Source: Alkalithermobacter paradoxus (lineage in GTDB: Bacteria > Bacillota > Clostridia > Peptostreptococcales > Peptostreptococcaceae). Taken from it: a DNA stretch of 64,000 nucleotides. The translations under genes were made by a program, and so were the position numbers. Each line of letters opens with the position of its first letter. Position 1 is the stretch's first letter. Location of the stretch: the NCBI GenBank assembly GCA_002029295.1, contig MZGW01000003.1, positions 186,001-250,000 on the forward strand, read 5' to 3'. Positions 39,164 to 48,400 of this stretch are shown here, one piece after another. Below the pieces are notes generated by a model that ran no database searches, was not told the origin of the DNA, and saw nothing but the letters and a program-made list of their open reading frames with translations.

Positions 39164-40118
39164 AATTTCTTATTATTATATAAGCCATATAAACGATATA
39201 ACAAGTTGATAATAGTGCTCCTTCTATTCTAAATACAGTTCTTTTTGTGAATGATACTATATATGTTATCGAAGTAGCAACAAGAAGATATACAACATCA
39301 AAGAATATATCTTGAGCTATTGGAATTGGATTTATATAAGATGATACACCTAATATAAATAATATATTAAATAAGTTAGATCCTATTACATTTCCTACTG
39401 CTATATCAGCTTCTTTCTTGAATGCTGCAACTATAGATGTAACAAGCTCTGGTAAAGATGTTCCTATAGCAACTATAGTAAGACCAACCAGTGTTTCGCT
39501 CATTCCAAATGCAATAGCTATTGATGAACTTGCCTTAACTACCCAGTCTCCTCCTATTATTATACCTATAACTCCTATTATAGATAAGACTATACTCTTT
39601 CCTACAGACATTTGTTTAGTGTCTTCTTCGTAATCTTCTTTTGACAAGATAGCCATCTCAACTAGATAATATACGAATATAGAAAATAGTGAAAGAAGAA
39701 TTAATCCGTCTCCTCTAGATATCATGTTAGAGTTGGAATTCTGAAGACTTACATCTGCACACAATATAAATAGCACTAATGAAGCCAAAATTCCAAAGGG
39801 AAATTCCTTAAGTATAGTCATTTTTTGAACTTTCAAAGGATTTATAATCGATGCAACACCTATAACTAAAAGTGTATTAAATAAATTAGATCCTATTACG
39901 TTTCCAAGAGCTATTTCATTTGCTCCTTTTATAGCTGAGTTGATACTTACAGCTGCTTCTGGAGCACTAGTTCCAAAGGCTACTATAGTAAGTCCTATAA
40001 GTATAGGTGGAACTTTAAATATCTTCGCTATAGAAGATGCTCCTTCTACAAAAAGATCTGCTCCCTTGATCAAAAATACAAATCCTAAAAGCAAAATAAC
40101 ATAATCCAAATACTCCAT
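39162..40118 (-). CDS. Calcium/sodium antiporter (CaCA family, YrbG-like)
   Basis: 318 residues, about ten membrane segments. Two inverted alpha repeats are plain: GLTIVAFGTSAPEAAVSINSAIKG with GNVIGSNLFNTLLVIG, and GLTIVAIGTSLPELVTSIVAA with GNVIGSNLFNILFILG. These Glu/Ser/Asn residues bind the exchanged cation. AAAGGAG abuts the ATG at 40118 and lies 8 nt before a TTG at 40109, so the true start may be the TTG. The orphan gene follows 12 nt upstream, probably one operon. Confidence 0.94.
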   Translation of the reverse strand: MEYLDYVILLLGFVFLIKGADLFVEGASSIAKIFKVPPILIGLTIVAFGTSAPEAAVSINSAIKGANEIALGNVIGSNLFNTLLVIGVASIINPLKVQKMTILKEFPFGILASLVLFILCADVSLQNSNSNMISRGDGLILLSLFSIFVYYLVEMAILSKEDYEEDTKQMSVGKSIVLSIIGVIGIIIGGDWVVKASSSIAIAFGMSETLVGLTIVAIGTSLPELVTSIVAAFKKEADIAVGNVIGSNLFNILFILGVSSYINPIPIAQDIFFDVVYLLVATSITYIVSFTKRTVFRIEGALLSTCYIVYMAYIIIRN

Positions 40119-40130
40119 CTCCTTTGTATA

Positions 40131-41198
40131 TTATTCACTTATAAAATCATAAAAGTTAGAATAGCCATCCTGTGCAAATTCGTATATCAAAGAACCTTCA
40201 AATCCATATTCATCTTCAAACTCTACATAATTTGAATATTTTTCCTTTATAGTAGTATCTGTATATATTTTATCATCTTCACAGTAATTTGCTACTATTA
40301 ATTGATCTTCATTTGTAATGTAGTATATAGATTTTATATCATCACTTATTATATATGTATTATTTTTTACGTGGTCATTGTTTTTCTTAAATTCTGTAAA
40401 CATAACTCCACTTTCGAATTCCATTTTCATAAGATATGGATTATCTTTGTAGAAATTATTCTTAAAGTCTTGTCCATTATTCACTCTATATATAGTTATA
40501 TATTCTTTTTTTCTCAGCTCTTTTAGGACATAGAAGTGATCTACAGCTTCTTTTTCTCCAACCATCAAAGAAGTTATTTTGAAATCTCCTACCTGAACTC
40601 CTATATTTATCTTATAGTACCCATCATCATCTTCAAATAATGATTGACACTTGTACTTTTTTTCAGCTATCTTTGTAACCTTGTTTTTTAACAAAGTACC
40701 ATTGGCATTTGTAATGTACATATCAGAAATTTGTTTATTAAGCGAAAAATATTCTAATGCTTCTCTATCTCTTGCAATAAATCTCATAACAATATAATTT
40801 ACAAATTCTACTTCTGTTTCAATATCCTTGCATATCTTTGAGAACATATCAATTTCTTTTACTTTCTTATCTATCATAAATTTATATTCTTCAATTTTTC
40901 CTGGGAGCTCCTTTTCATATCTCAAATTCTTATTTCCAAAATAATTCACTAAAAATACTGCTTCATCTTCGGATATGTATATTCTTTCTGCCCCTAATCC
41001 TCCCATTAATCTTTCTTCTTCTCTATGTAATATATCCTTACTTGGATTTTTTATAGAAACATAATCTGCAATACCAAGACCTTCTGCATCTAAAAGAAAG
41101 TATTGATAAACAGTATCATTTTTATCCTGCCAACATATTATAAGTCCAACACTTCCCATAAGTCTTGATCTTGTAATCTTAGAAAATATAAACTCCAT
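40131..41198 (-). CDS. Conserved-looking protein of unknown function (355 aa)
   Basis: Not recognised. Soluble, acidic, no signal peptide or membrane segment. The N-terminal third reads MGSVGLIICWQDKNDTVYQYFLLDAEGLGIADY and contains RLMGGLGAERIYISEDEAVFLVNYFG. The rest is rich in Tyr, Asp, Glu and Lys and alternates beta-like stretches. The ATG has AAGGTGA upstream. It is in line with the exchanger gene and 12 nt away, so it may share its transcript. No functional claim is made. Confidence 0.65.
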   Translation of the reverse strand: MEFIFSKITRSRLMGSVGLIICWQDKNDTVYQYFLLDAEGLGIADYVSIKNPSKDILHREEERLMGGLGAERIYISEDEAVFLVNYFGNKNLRYEKELPGKIEEYKFMIDKKVKEIDMFSKICKDIETEVEFVNYIVMRFIARDREALEYFSLNKQISDMYITNANGTLLKNKVTKIAEKKYKCQSLFEDDDGYYKINIGVQVGDFKITSLMVGEKEAVDHFYVLKELRKKEYITIYRVNNGQDFKNNFYKDNPYLMKMEFESGVMFTEFKKNNDHVKNNTYIISDDIKSIYYITNEDQLIVANYCEDDKIYTDTTIKEKYSNYVEFEDEYGFEGSLIYEFAQDGYSNFYDFISE

Positions 41199-41345
41199 TT
41201 ATTCACCTTCTTATATTATATTTTCATATTATATCATAATAAGAATTTATCCCATATCTTCAACATAAAATTTTTATATCATCTAATATTCTTGTACTTT
41301 TTATTGTAAAATAATACTATTAAATACTTAAAAGGTGGTGGTTTT

Positions 41346-42077
41346 TTGAAACATGTAGCAGCATTCTTCGATATAGATGGTACTTTATACAGGGATTCAC
41401 TTATGGTTGAGCACTTTAAGAAATTAATAAAATACCAGATCATAGATCCTTCTCATTGGTATACACATGCTCAGAAGACTTTCTTAGAATGGGATAAAAG
41501 ACAAGCTGACTATGATGAATATCTATTAGAACTTGCAGATGTATATGTAAGTTCTCTAAAAGGCATCGATATAGATACTGTCAACTTTACTAGTAATCAA
41601 GTTATAGATCTAAAATCTGAAAGAGTATATAGATATACTCGTTCTAGAATTAAATATCATATAGAGCAAGGCCATATAGTAATATTTATCTCTGGAAGTC
41701 CTGATTTTCTTGTATCGAGAATGGCTAAAAAGTATGGAGTTACTGATTATATAGGAAGTAGTTATATATTTGAGAATAATATATTTACAGGAAAAGTAAT
41801 TCCTATGTGGGATTCTGATAATAAAGATATGGCAATAAAAGACTTTATAAAAAAATATGATATAGATTTAAATCTATCTTATGCTTACGGGGATACGAAT
41901 GGAGATGTTTCAATGCTTAGAAACGTTGCAAATCCTGTAGCAATAAATCCTTCTAATGAACTTTTAAGAGCTATAAAATCTGATCCTTATCTATATGAAA
42001 AAACGAAGATAATAATTGAAAGAAAAGATGTTATATATAATATAAAGCCTGATGTAGATGTCTTATCTGAATCTTAG
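41346..42077 (+). CDS. HAD-IB family phosphatase
   Basis: 243 residues, SerB-like HAD hydrolase. Motif I FFDIDGTLYRDS with nucleophile Asp, motif II IFISGSPDFLV, motif III/IV AYGDTNGDVSML, followed by NPVAINP. An insert with HWYTHAQKTFLEWDKRQADYDEYL forms the helical cap typical of subclass IB. Substrate may be phosphoserine or another small phosphate. The start is TTG at 41346, after AAGGTGGTGG; no ATG fits. Confidence 0.9.
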   Translation: MKHVAAFFDIDGTLYRDSLMVEHFKKLIKYQIIDPSHWYTHAQKTFLEWDKRQADYDEYLLELADVYVSSLKGIDIDTVNFTSNQVIDLKSERVYRYTRSRIKYHIEQGHIVIFISGSPDFLVSRMAKKYGVTDYIGSSYIFENNIFTGKVIPMWDSDNKDMAIKDFIKKYDIDLNLSYAYGDTNGDVSMLRNVANPVAINPSNELLRAIKSDPYLYEKTKIIIERKDVIYNIKPDVDVLSES

Positions 42078-42083
42078 GAAAAT

Positions 42084-42115
42084 AAATCAAGGAGACTAAA
42101 TAGTCTCCTTGATTT
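42084..42115. terminator. Bidirectional terminator
   Basis: Perfect 15-bp stem AAATCAAGGAGACTA / TAGTCTCCTTGATTT, 2-nt loop, between the HAD gene and the convergent lipoprotein gene. Confidence 0.88.
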
Positions 42116-42119
42116 GTTT

Positions 42120-42503
42120 TCAGTTATCTTTATAGTCTAATATATCTTTTAATTTTTCAGTTTGTTCGCTCGTAGCAGTATAATAATTACTTGTGCCTCT
42201 TTTAACAATTATAGTTCCATCTTCAATATACCAAATATACGCCAAAATCTCAATGATACCTCTATTTGCTAGCGTTACAAAAATATCAGCTTCAGCTTCA
42301 GTTTTCAAATCGTTGGGTTGTTCAAGATTTTCCAAGTTATCAAACCAAATCCGAACCTCTTTTATTTTGTCCTTATCTGTAATTTCTTTATAAAATTCTA
42401 CCCCGTTTTCGTTCGGATATCCTGCCGTAAGTATATCCTGATTTGAACATCCTGAAAACATAAGTAGTAAGCATACAACAATTATACATTGTATATATTT
42501 CAA
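42120..42503 (-). CDS. Small lipoprotein of unknown function
   Basis: 127 residues. Signal peptide KYIQCIIVVCLLLMFSGC with lipobox FSGC gives a mature lipoprotein of about 109 residues on the outer face of the membrane. The remainder is mixed (DKIKEVRIWFDNLENLEQP, EILAYIWYIEDGTIIVKRG), with no recognised domain. The start is TTG at 42503 after AAGGGAGGAG. It follows the MerT-like selenoprotein gene by 26 nt on the same strand, so the two are probably co-transcribed and may work together. Confidence 0.75.
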   Translation of the reverse strand: MKYIQCIIVVCLLLMFSGCSNQDILTAGYPNENGVEFYKEITDKDKIKEVRIWFDNLENLEQPNDLKTEAEADIFVTLANRGIIEILAYIWYIEDGTIIVKRGTSNYYTATSEQTEKLKDILDYKDN

Positions 42504-42529
42504 AAAACTCCTCCCTTAATCTTTATTTA

Positions 42530-42829
42530 CTACCTCAAAAATCTAATTATAGTAGGATAATATATAAGTATTATAGAAGTTATAGCACTTATATAAAATA
42601 TAATTTTACTAAGTCTACTCGCATTTCTTCTTTCTAACTGTCTATGAGCTATATAAAGCATAACTGCCGAAAATATAACAAATAAATTTCTATACGGTGC
42701 TATTTTAGCTGCAAATGCAAGTCCTGCTGTCCCTAGACCTAGGGATGCTAATAATATTCCTCCACCTCAACAAAGTGCTGCAAACATTGCTGGAAAAACC
42801 GAAAACAAACTTAATAATTTTTCTTTCAT
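42530..42829 (-). CDS. MerT-like membrane protein, putative selenoprotein (Cys-Sec pair)
   Basis: 99 codons from ATG 42829 (AAGGGAGG upstream) to TAG 42530, with one in-frame TGA at 42769-42767 (codon 21). Reading TGA as selenocysteine gives FAALC-U-GGGILLASLGLG, followed by APYRNLFVIFSAVMLYIAHRQ and a third hydrophobic segment. This follows mercuric transporter MerT throughout: a CC pair in the first membrane segment, then LxALG, then EPYRPIF and FAWRR. The TGA stands exactly where MerT has the second metal-binding Cys. A SECIS-like hairpin with an AGGUCU apical loop lies 21 nt downstream. The frame is intact on both sides, so a nonsense mutation is unlikely. Probable role: binding or moving a soft metal (Hg-, Cd- or Cu-like) across the membrane; the substrate is inference. 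Confidence 0.82.
42730..42769 (-). promoter_or_regulatory. UGA codon and bacterial SECIS-like element
   Basis: On the minus strand UGA (42769-42767) is followed after 21 nt by UCCCU-AGGUCU-AGGGA (42745-42730), also drawable as a 6-bp stem with loop GGUC. The apical sequence equals the AGGUCU loop of the E. coli fdhF SECIS that SelB binds. Spacing is within the range used by bacterial SECIS elements. Confidence 0.78.
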
Positions 42830-42842
42830 AATTAAAACCTCC

Positions 42843-42900
42843 CTTTATAAATATAGTATCAAAACTATCTCATTTGAATAGTATATTTTAGATAAAAATT
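42843..42900 (-). promoter_or_regulatory. Candidate promoter of the MerT-like gene
   Basis: Minus strand TTCAAA, 17 nt, TATATT upstream of the ribosome site AAGGGAGG. Divergent from the Cys-rich gene. Moderate match only. Confidence 0.4.
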
Positions 42901-42930
42901 TTTTAAAACTTAATTCTAGGGGGTATTGAT

Positions 42931-43401
42931 ATGGAAGAATTAAAATTAGATCAATGTGAAGAAACAACTAGAAACCAGTCACCTGAAGAAACTCAAGCAA
43001 GTATTCCAAGTGTAGATCCTTGCGAGTACATAGTTGGGAACGTAAGCGAAACTATTGAAATATCAAAGAATTCTAAAATATGTGAAGTAAAAGCAGACTT
43101 TAGAGTAAACAAACAAAGAAGTGTAAGAATATGGGGTCAAGTTAAGGATTGTAACGAAAATCCAGTAAAATGTGCATTAGTTAAATTAGTTAAGCAAGTA
43201 TGTAGATGTGGAAAAGTTGATTATGTAGGTGTAGCGCATACTGTAACTGACTGTAAAGGATTTTATCAATTCGATGTTTGTGTTCCTGAAGCTATAGAAA
43301 AGTATAAAGTAATAGTTAGCAAGCCTGCCCACGGTCTAGAAATAATAAAATTAACAGAATGCGCCCCTTGTGGAAAAGATAAGTGTCTATGCATAAAATA
43401 A
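42931..43401 (+). CDS. Cys-rich protein with carboxypeptidase-regulatory-like (Ig-type) domain
   Basis: 156 residues with 13 cysteines. The middle (about residues 66-135) reads as a CarboxypepD_reg-like beta-sandwich: SVRIWGQVKDCNENPVKCALVKL, then VDYVGVAHTVTDCKGFYQFDVCVPE. The end is a CAPCGKDKCLC cluster. No signal peptide, so either cytoplasmic or assembled on the spore surface; Cys-rich proteins of this build occur in clostridial spore coat/exosporium. The ATG follows AGGGGG. Lies divergently from the MerT-like gene. Function not shown. Confidence 0.72.
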   Translation: MEELKLDQCEETTRNQSPEETQASIPSVDPCEYIVGNVSETIEISKNSKICEVKADFRVNKQRSVRIWGQVKDCNENPVKCALVKLVKQVCRCGKVDYVGVAHTVTDCKGFYQFDVCVPEAIEKYKVIVSKPAHGLEIIKLTECAPCGKDKCLCIK

Positions 43402-43427
43402 AAATAGTGGCGTAAGCCACTATTTTT
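43400..43427. terminator. Bidirectional terminator
   Basis: AAAAATAGTGGC / GCCACTATTTTT, 4-nt loop, between the Cys-rich gene and the convergent hydrogenase-like sensor gene. Confidence 0.87.
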
Positions 43428-45342
43428 ATTCTTCAATCATCATACTTGCAGTTGCTGCTATTTGTTGTCCTTTTGCGGTTACTTCTTGTACTACAGATGA
43501 TATATTAGTTATAGCTTCATTAACTGCATTAACTTTATTATCAAGCTCGCTAGATACTTTAAATATTTCTGATACATAATTCAATATAACTTCTTCATCT
43601 GATTTAGTTGATATTGCTACATTTTTAGAGTCTTCTGCAAGCTTTTTCACTTCATCTGCTACTACTCCAAATCCTCTACCATGCTCTCCAGCACGTGCTG
43701 CCTCTATAGATGCATTAAGTGCTAGAAGATTTGTCTGACCTGCTATCTTTACAATATCTTCTGAAGCCTGAACAAATTTATCTAACTTTTCCTGTACTTC
43801 TTTTATATTATCTCTAAGAAGTGCAGCTGTGTTATTTATGTCATTTATTTCATATGCAATACTTTCTATATTGTTTGCTATATGTTCATTTCCTGTATGA
43901 ACGTCACATATAGATTTTGTTATTTCCTCTATACAGTATTTAAGATGGTCTACTCTTTTTAATCTTTCTTCACTTAATTTGTTTACCTTCGATACTGCTG
44001 CCTCTATTTCTCTATTTTTTATTTCTAATTGGCTCTCCTGCTGAATTATAAGCTCCTGCTTATTGTAGTATATACAGTTTTCTGGGCTGTTTAATCCATT
44101 TATTATGGCTTTTGCCATCTTCTTGCAATCACCATATCCACATGCAAAGCAATTTATACTTTTATCTTTATCGCTACTCTTATGAAGCATATCAAATATT
44201 TCATTATACTCTGCTTGTGTAGGTTCATTTGTTTTTACAACATAAGACTTATCTTCATATTTTCTAACAAAGTCTTCTAATCTAAGCTTTCTATCGAATA
44301 CTAAATCCATCTCTTTTAGCTTACTTCTTAAAATCTTAGATTTTTCCTTTAGCTTTATATTTTTGAGTTCATTGAATTTACTGTCTATATCATCTATAGA
44401 TATATCTTTGCATGTACCTGTTCCTATATTACATCCATAGCTGCAATTAAGGATATCTACAAGAGTTGGAACAGCTTTATTATTTCTAACTCTACTGCTA
44501 TATTCTGATAAATACTCATATGTGTGAGTATACCCTTCTATTTGTCTTATCCACGCATTTTTTACTCTAGCTTCTATGTTTTCTCTTAATCCGCCTGGCC
44601 TACTATACAAAAGTCCTAGGCTACAGTCTGAGTCAAAGTCGTACTCTTGATAGCTATTTATATTTATATTATTTTCTTTTATGTATGAAATTAACTTCTT
44701 GAATGTAACATTATAATTTATATATTCGCTAGTATTCTTATCTCTTATTTCATCTATTTTAGCTATACAAGGAGATAAGAAAGCTATTTTATCGTTTATA
44801 TTATTGTACTTTTTCATATATATAGCAGTACACATCATAGGACTGTGAATCGGTGCTAAACTATTTATAAGCTCTGGCTTGTATTTTTCTATATAACTAA
44901 CTATAGAAGGACATGGCTGAGCTATGATGGATGATAAATTCATTTTCTTTATAGCTTTAAGATAAGCCCATGTTGTAATATCTGCTCCAAAAGATACATC
45001 GTATATTAAGTTTACTCCTAGTTTTTTTAGGTATCCAAATAATTTTTTATAGTTATCTATATTAACTCTTATTGCGGGGGCCACTATTAGAGATATCTTA
45101 TTTCCTCTTTTCAAATCTTCAAAGAACCTTTGAGTATCGTCATAGTAATCTCTTGCTTTATGGTCACATACATCAATGCAATGTCCACAGTTTATGCATT
45201 TAGATTGATCTAGTTTAATTTTATTGTCTTTATCTACTACATAAGCATAATTTGCATCTTGTGCTGGACATCCATGAATGCATTTGTTGCAACCTACACA
45301 TTTATCTTCATTAGTATATATAATTACATCACTATTTTTCAT
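43426..45342 (-). CDS. Soluble [FeFe]-hydrogenase-like sensor fused to an MCP signalling domain
   Basis: 638 residues in four parts. Two [4Fe-4S] ferredoxin motifs: C15/18/21/25 and C49/52/55/59. Hydrogenase large-subunit H-cluster domain (about 80-315): the four cluster cysteines are present in AQPCPSIV (C144), [10 protein letters not shown] (C192) and [13 protein letters not shown] (C300, C304). The L1 PCP motif lacks the TSCCP of catalytic HydA, as in sensory hydrogenases. A further Fe-S motif CFACGYGDC plus a distal Cys (C398, 401, 406, 423). Then a coiled coil and an MCP hairpin tip [20 protein letters not shown] to [10 protein letters not shown] (about 535-570). No membrane segment. It probably senses H2 or redox state and signals through CheA/CheW; inferred. 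A Rex operator overlaps its promoter. Confidence 0.92.
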   Translation of the reverse strand: MKNSDVIIYTNEDKCVGCNKCIHGCPAQDANYAYVVDKDNKIKLDQSKCINCGHCIDVCDHKARDYYDDTQRFFEDLKRGNKISLIVAPAIRVNIDNYKKLFGYLKKLGVNLIYDVSFGADITTWAYLKAIKKMNLSSIIAQPCPSIVSYIEKYKPELINSLAPIHSPMMCTAIYMKKYNNINDKIAFLSPCIAKIDEIRDKNTSEYINYNVTFKKLISYIKENNININSYQEYDFDSDCSLGLLYSRPGGLRENIEARVKNAWIRQIEGYTHTYEYLSEYSSRVRNNKAVPTLVDILNCSYGCNIGTGTCKDISIDDIDSKFNELKNIKLKEKSKILRSKLKEMDLVFDRKLRLEDFVRKYEDKSYVVKTNEPTQAEYNEIFDMLHKSSDKDKSINCFACGYGDCKKMAKAIINGLNSPENCIYYNKQELIIQQESQLEIKNREIEAAVSKVNKLSEERLKRVDHLKYCIEEITKSICDVHTGNEHIANNIESIAYEINDINNTAALLRDNIKEVQEKLDKFVQASEDIVKIAGQTNLLALNASIEAARAGEHGRGFGVVADEVKKLAEDSKNVAISTKSDEEVILNYVSEIFKVSSELDNKVNAVNEAITNISSVVQEVTAKGQQIAATASMMIEE

Positions 45343-45357
45343 ACTAAAGACCCCCTA

Positions 45358-45375
45358 CTGTTAACTTATTAACAA
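45358..45375. promoter_or_regulatory. Rex (redox repressor) operator
   Basis: TTGTTAATAAGTTAACAG on the minus strand, 13 of 14 fixed positions of the clostridial Rex consensus TTGTTAA-N4-TTAACAA. It lies directly downstream of the -10 box of the hydrogenase-MCP gene, 15 nt before the ATG, so NAD+-loaded Rex would block this promoter and high NADH would release it. Confidence 0.8.
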
Positions 45376-45403
45376 TTTTACATAAATTTTACCTTAATCT
45401 CAA
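45375..45403 (-). promoter_or_regulatory. Promoter of the hydrogenase-MCP gene
   Basis: TTGAGA (45403-45398), 17-nt spacer, TAAAAT (45380-45375). The Rex site begins at the last base of the -10. Confidence 0.65.
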
Positions 45404-45449
45404 TAATAACAAATGCGACATAAATTTTCAATATATTACAATACACAAA

Positions 45450-45475
45450 AAGGAAGTCCTTTTACAGACTTCCCT
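45450..45475 (-). terminator. Terminator of the purine operon (after purL)
   Basis: Minus strand GGAAGTC, 8-nt loop, GACTTCC, then TTTTTG. Confidence 0.82.
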
Positions 45476-45481
45476 TTACAT

Positions 45482-48400
45482 TTATCTAAAATAATTTATT
45501 CCCGCTTCAAATAGCTTTTGATCTTTGTTTCCACTTATATTCTTTATTACATTAGATCCAACTCTTTCAGAGTGTCCCATCTTACCTAGTATTCTTCCAT
45601 CTGGACTTGTAATTCCTTCAATTGCATTGAAAGATCCATTAGGGTTGTACTTAATATCATAAGTAGGATTTCCACTTATATCTACGTATTGAGTAGCTAT
45701 CTGACCATTTAAAATTAATTTATTCATCATCTCTTCATTTGCAATAAATCTACCTTCTCCATGAGATACTGGAATAGAGTGTATATCTCCAACTTTTACA
45801 TTGTTAAACCATGGAGATAAATTAGATACTACCTTGGTATTCACAACAGTAGATACATGTCTTCCTATTTTATTGTATGTTAGTGTAGGACAATTTTCAG
45901 TAATATCTCTTATCTCACCATAAGGGAGCAATCCAAGTTTTATTAACGCTTGAAATCCGTTACAAATTCCAAGTATCAATCCATCTTTATTTTTTATGAA
46001 GTTCATAACAGCTTCCTTTACCCTAGGATTTCTAAATACCGTTGCTATGAACTTTCCTGACCCCTCTGGTTCATCCCCTGCACTAAATCCTCCTGATAGC
46101 ATTAATATCTGAGAATTATTTATTCCTTTAACTATCTCATCTAAAGATTCTTCTATATCTTTAGATGTTAAGTTCCTAAACACTTTAAGATCAACTTCTC
46201 CACCAGCATTTTCAAATGCTCTCATAGTATCGTATTCACAATTTGTTCCAGGAAACACTGGTATGAATACTCTTGGCTTTGCTATCCTTAGTAAAGGCTT
46301 AGAACTTGTAGGTGCATAGAATAAGTTTTCTTTTATACCTTCATTTATTTCTTCAGTTTTTGTAGGGAATATACTTTCAAGAGGCTCACTAAAAGCTTCA
46401 AAAGCTTTTTCTATTTCTATAGTTATTTCTCCTATTACTATAGTATCTCCTTGAGTAACCCCTAACAGCTTGTAATCTACATCTTCAAATATATCTTCTA
46501 ATTTATGGGAGCTATCTATCTCTAGTATTATAGATCCATAATCTGGCATGAACAACTCTTTTTTAGTTATGCCATCATTAAACTTTACTCCTATTTTATT
46601 TCCAAAACTCATTTTGCTTATAGCTTCACAAATTCCACCATGTCTTACAGTGTGTGATGATAATATATATCCACCTTTTATAAGGTCATTTATTTTTGTG
46701 AAGTTTCTCTTTAATATATCAAAGTTAGGAATGTAATACTCATTCTTAGGAGCATGAATTAATACTACATTGCTTCCTTCTTTTTTAAGTTCTGGAGATA
46801 CAACATTATTTACATTTACAGTATCAACAGCGAATGCAACAACTGTAGGTGGAACATCAAGATCATTAAAGCTTCCAGACATACTATCTTTCCCACCTAT
46901 AGCAGGTATTTGAAGTTCACTTTGGACTAATAATGCTCCTAAAAGTGCACTTGTAGGTTTTCCCCATCTTACAGAGTCTTTTCCTAATTTTTCGAAATAC
47001 TCCTGAAGTGAAAGTCTTATGCTTTGATATTCTCCACCAATTGCAACTACTTTTGTAACTGCTTCTATTATTGAGTATATGCCTCCATGAAATGGGCTCC
47101 ACTTTGCAATCTTGGGATTGTATCCATGAGTCATTATAGTTCCAGTGCTTGTATCTTTAGATAAAACAGGTATTTTAGCTACCATACCCTCTGTAGGAGT
47201 GTTTTGATACTTACCACCAAACGGCATAAGTACAGAACCACTTCCTATAGTGCTGTCAAATCTTTCTACAAGCCCCTTTTGAGAGCATACATTGAGGTCT
47301 TTTAACTTTTCAAACCAAGCAGTTTTTATATCACTGTCCTCAGTTGTATCAAAGTAAGTATTATCTTCACTTGGAGGATCTATTACTACGTCTATTTTTT
47401 GCTTTACACCATTTGTATTTAGAAATTCTCTATCTATATCTACTACTTTATTTCCTTTCCAATTCATAATCAGTCTATTTTTATCAGTAACAACACCAAC
47501 GGCAGTTGCCTCTAAATTCTCAACCTTAGCATATTCTATAAACTTTTCCACATTCTCACTATCTAAAACTACAGCCATACGCTCTTGAGATTCAGATATT
47601 GCAAGCTCTGTTCCATCTAGTCCTTCATACTTTTTAGGAATTAAGTCTAAATTTATATCAATGCCATCACAAAGTTCTCCTATTGCAACGCATACCCCAC
47701 CTGCTCCAAAGTCATTACATTTTTTTATAAGTTTGCTTACATTAGGATTTCTAAAAAGCCTTTGTATCTTTCTTTCTGTAGGTGCATTTCCCTTTTGAAC
47801 CTGTGCTCCACAAGTTAATATAGATTCTTCACTATGTTCTTTAGATGAACCTGTAGCTCCTCCACATCCATCTCTTCCTGTTCTTCCTCCAACTAAAACT
47901 ACAACATCTCCACTTTTAGGCTTACTTCTTACAACATTTTCTAATGGAGCTGCTCCTATAAGTGCCCCTACTTCCATTCTCTTAGCTACAAATCCCTCAT
48001 CATACACTTCACACACGTGACCTGTTGCAAGACCTATTTGATTGCCATAAGAACTATATCCAGCAGCAGCTTCAGTAGTTATTTTTCTTTGAGGAAGTTT
48101 TCCTGAAAGTGTATCTTCTATCTTAGCTCTAGGATCACCACTTCCTGTTACACGCATAGCCTGATATACATAACTTCTTCCAGATAAAGGATCTCTTATA
48201 GCTCCTCCTATACAAGTTGCAGCACCACCAAACGGCTCTATTTCTGTAGGGTGGTTGTGAGTTTCATTTTTGAACATAACTAGCCAGTCTTCATTTTTAC
48301 CTTCTACATCTACACTTACCTTTATGCTGCAAGCATTTATTTCTTCAGATTCATCAAGGTCATTAAGTAATCCTCTTTTTCTAAGTTCTTTCATTCCTAT

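Noticed and set aside
42767..42769. The MerT-like gene as a pseudogene with a nonsense TGA
   Set aside because: The frame is intact on both sides, the TGA replaces exactly the conserved metal-binding Cys, and a SECIS-like loop follows at the right distance.
46917..47102. Minus-strand ORF of 61 aa inside purL
   Set aside because: Different frame within a strongly conserved gene, no ribosome site.
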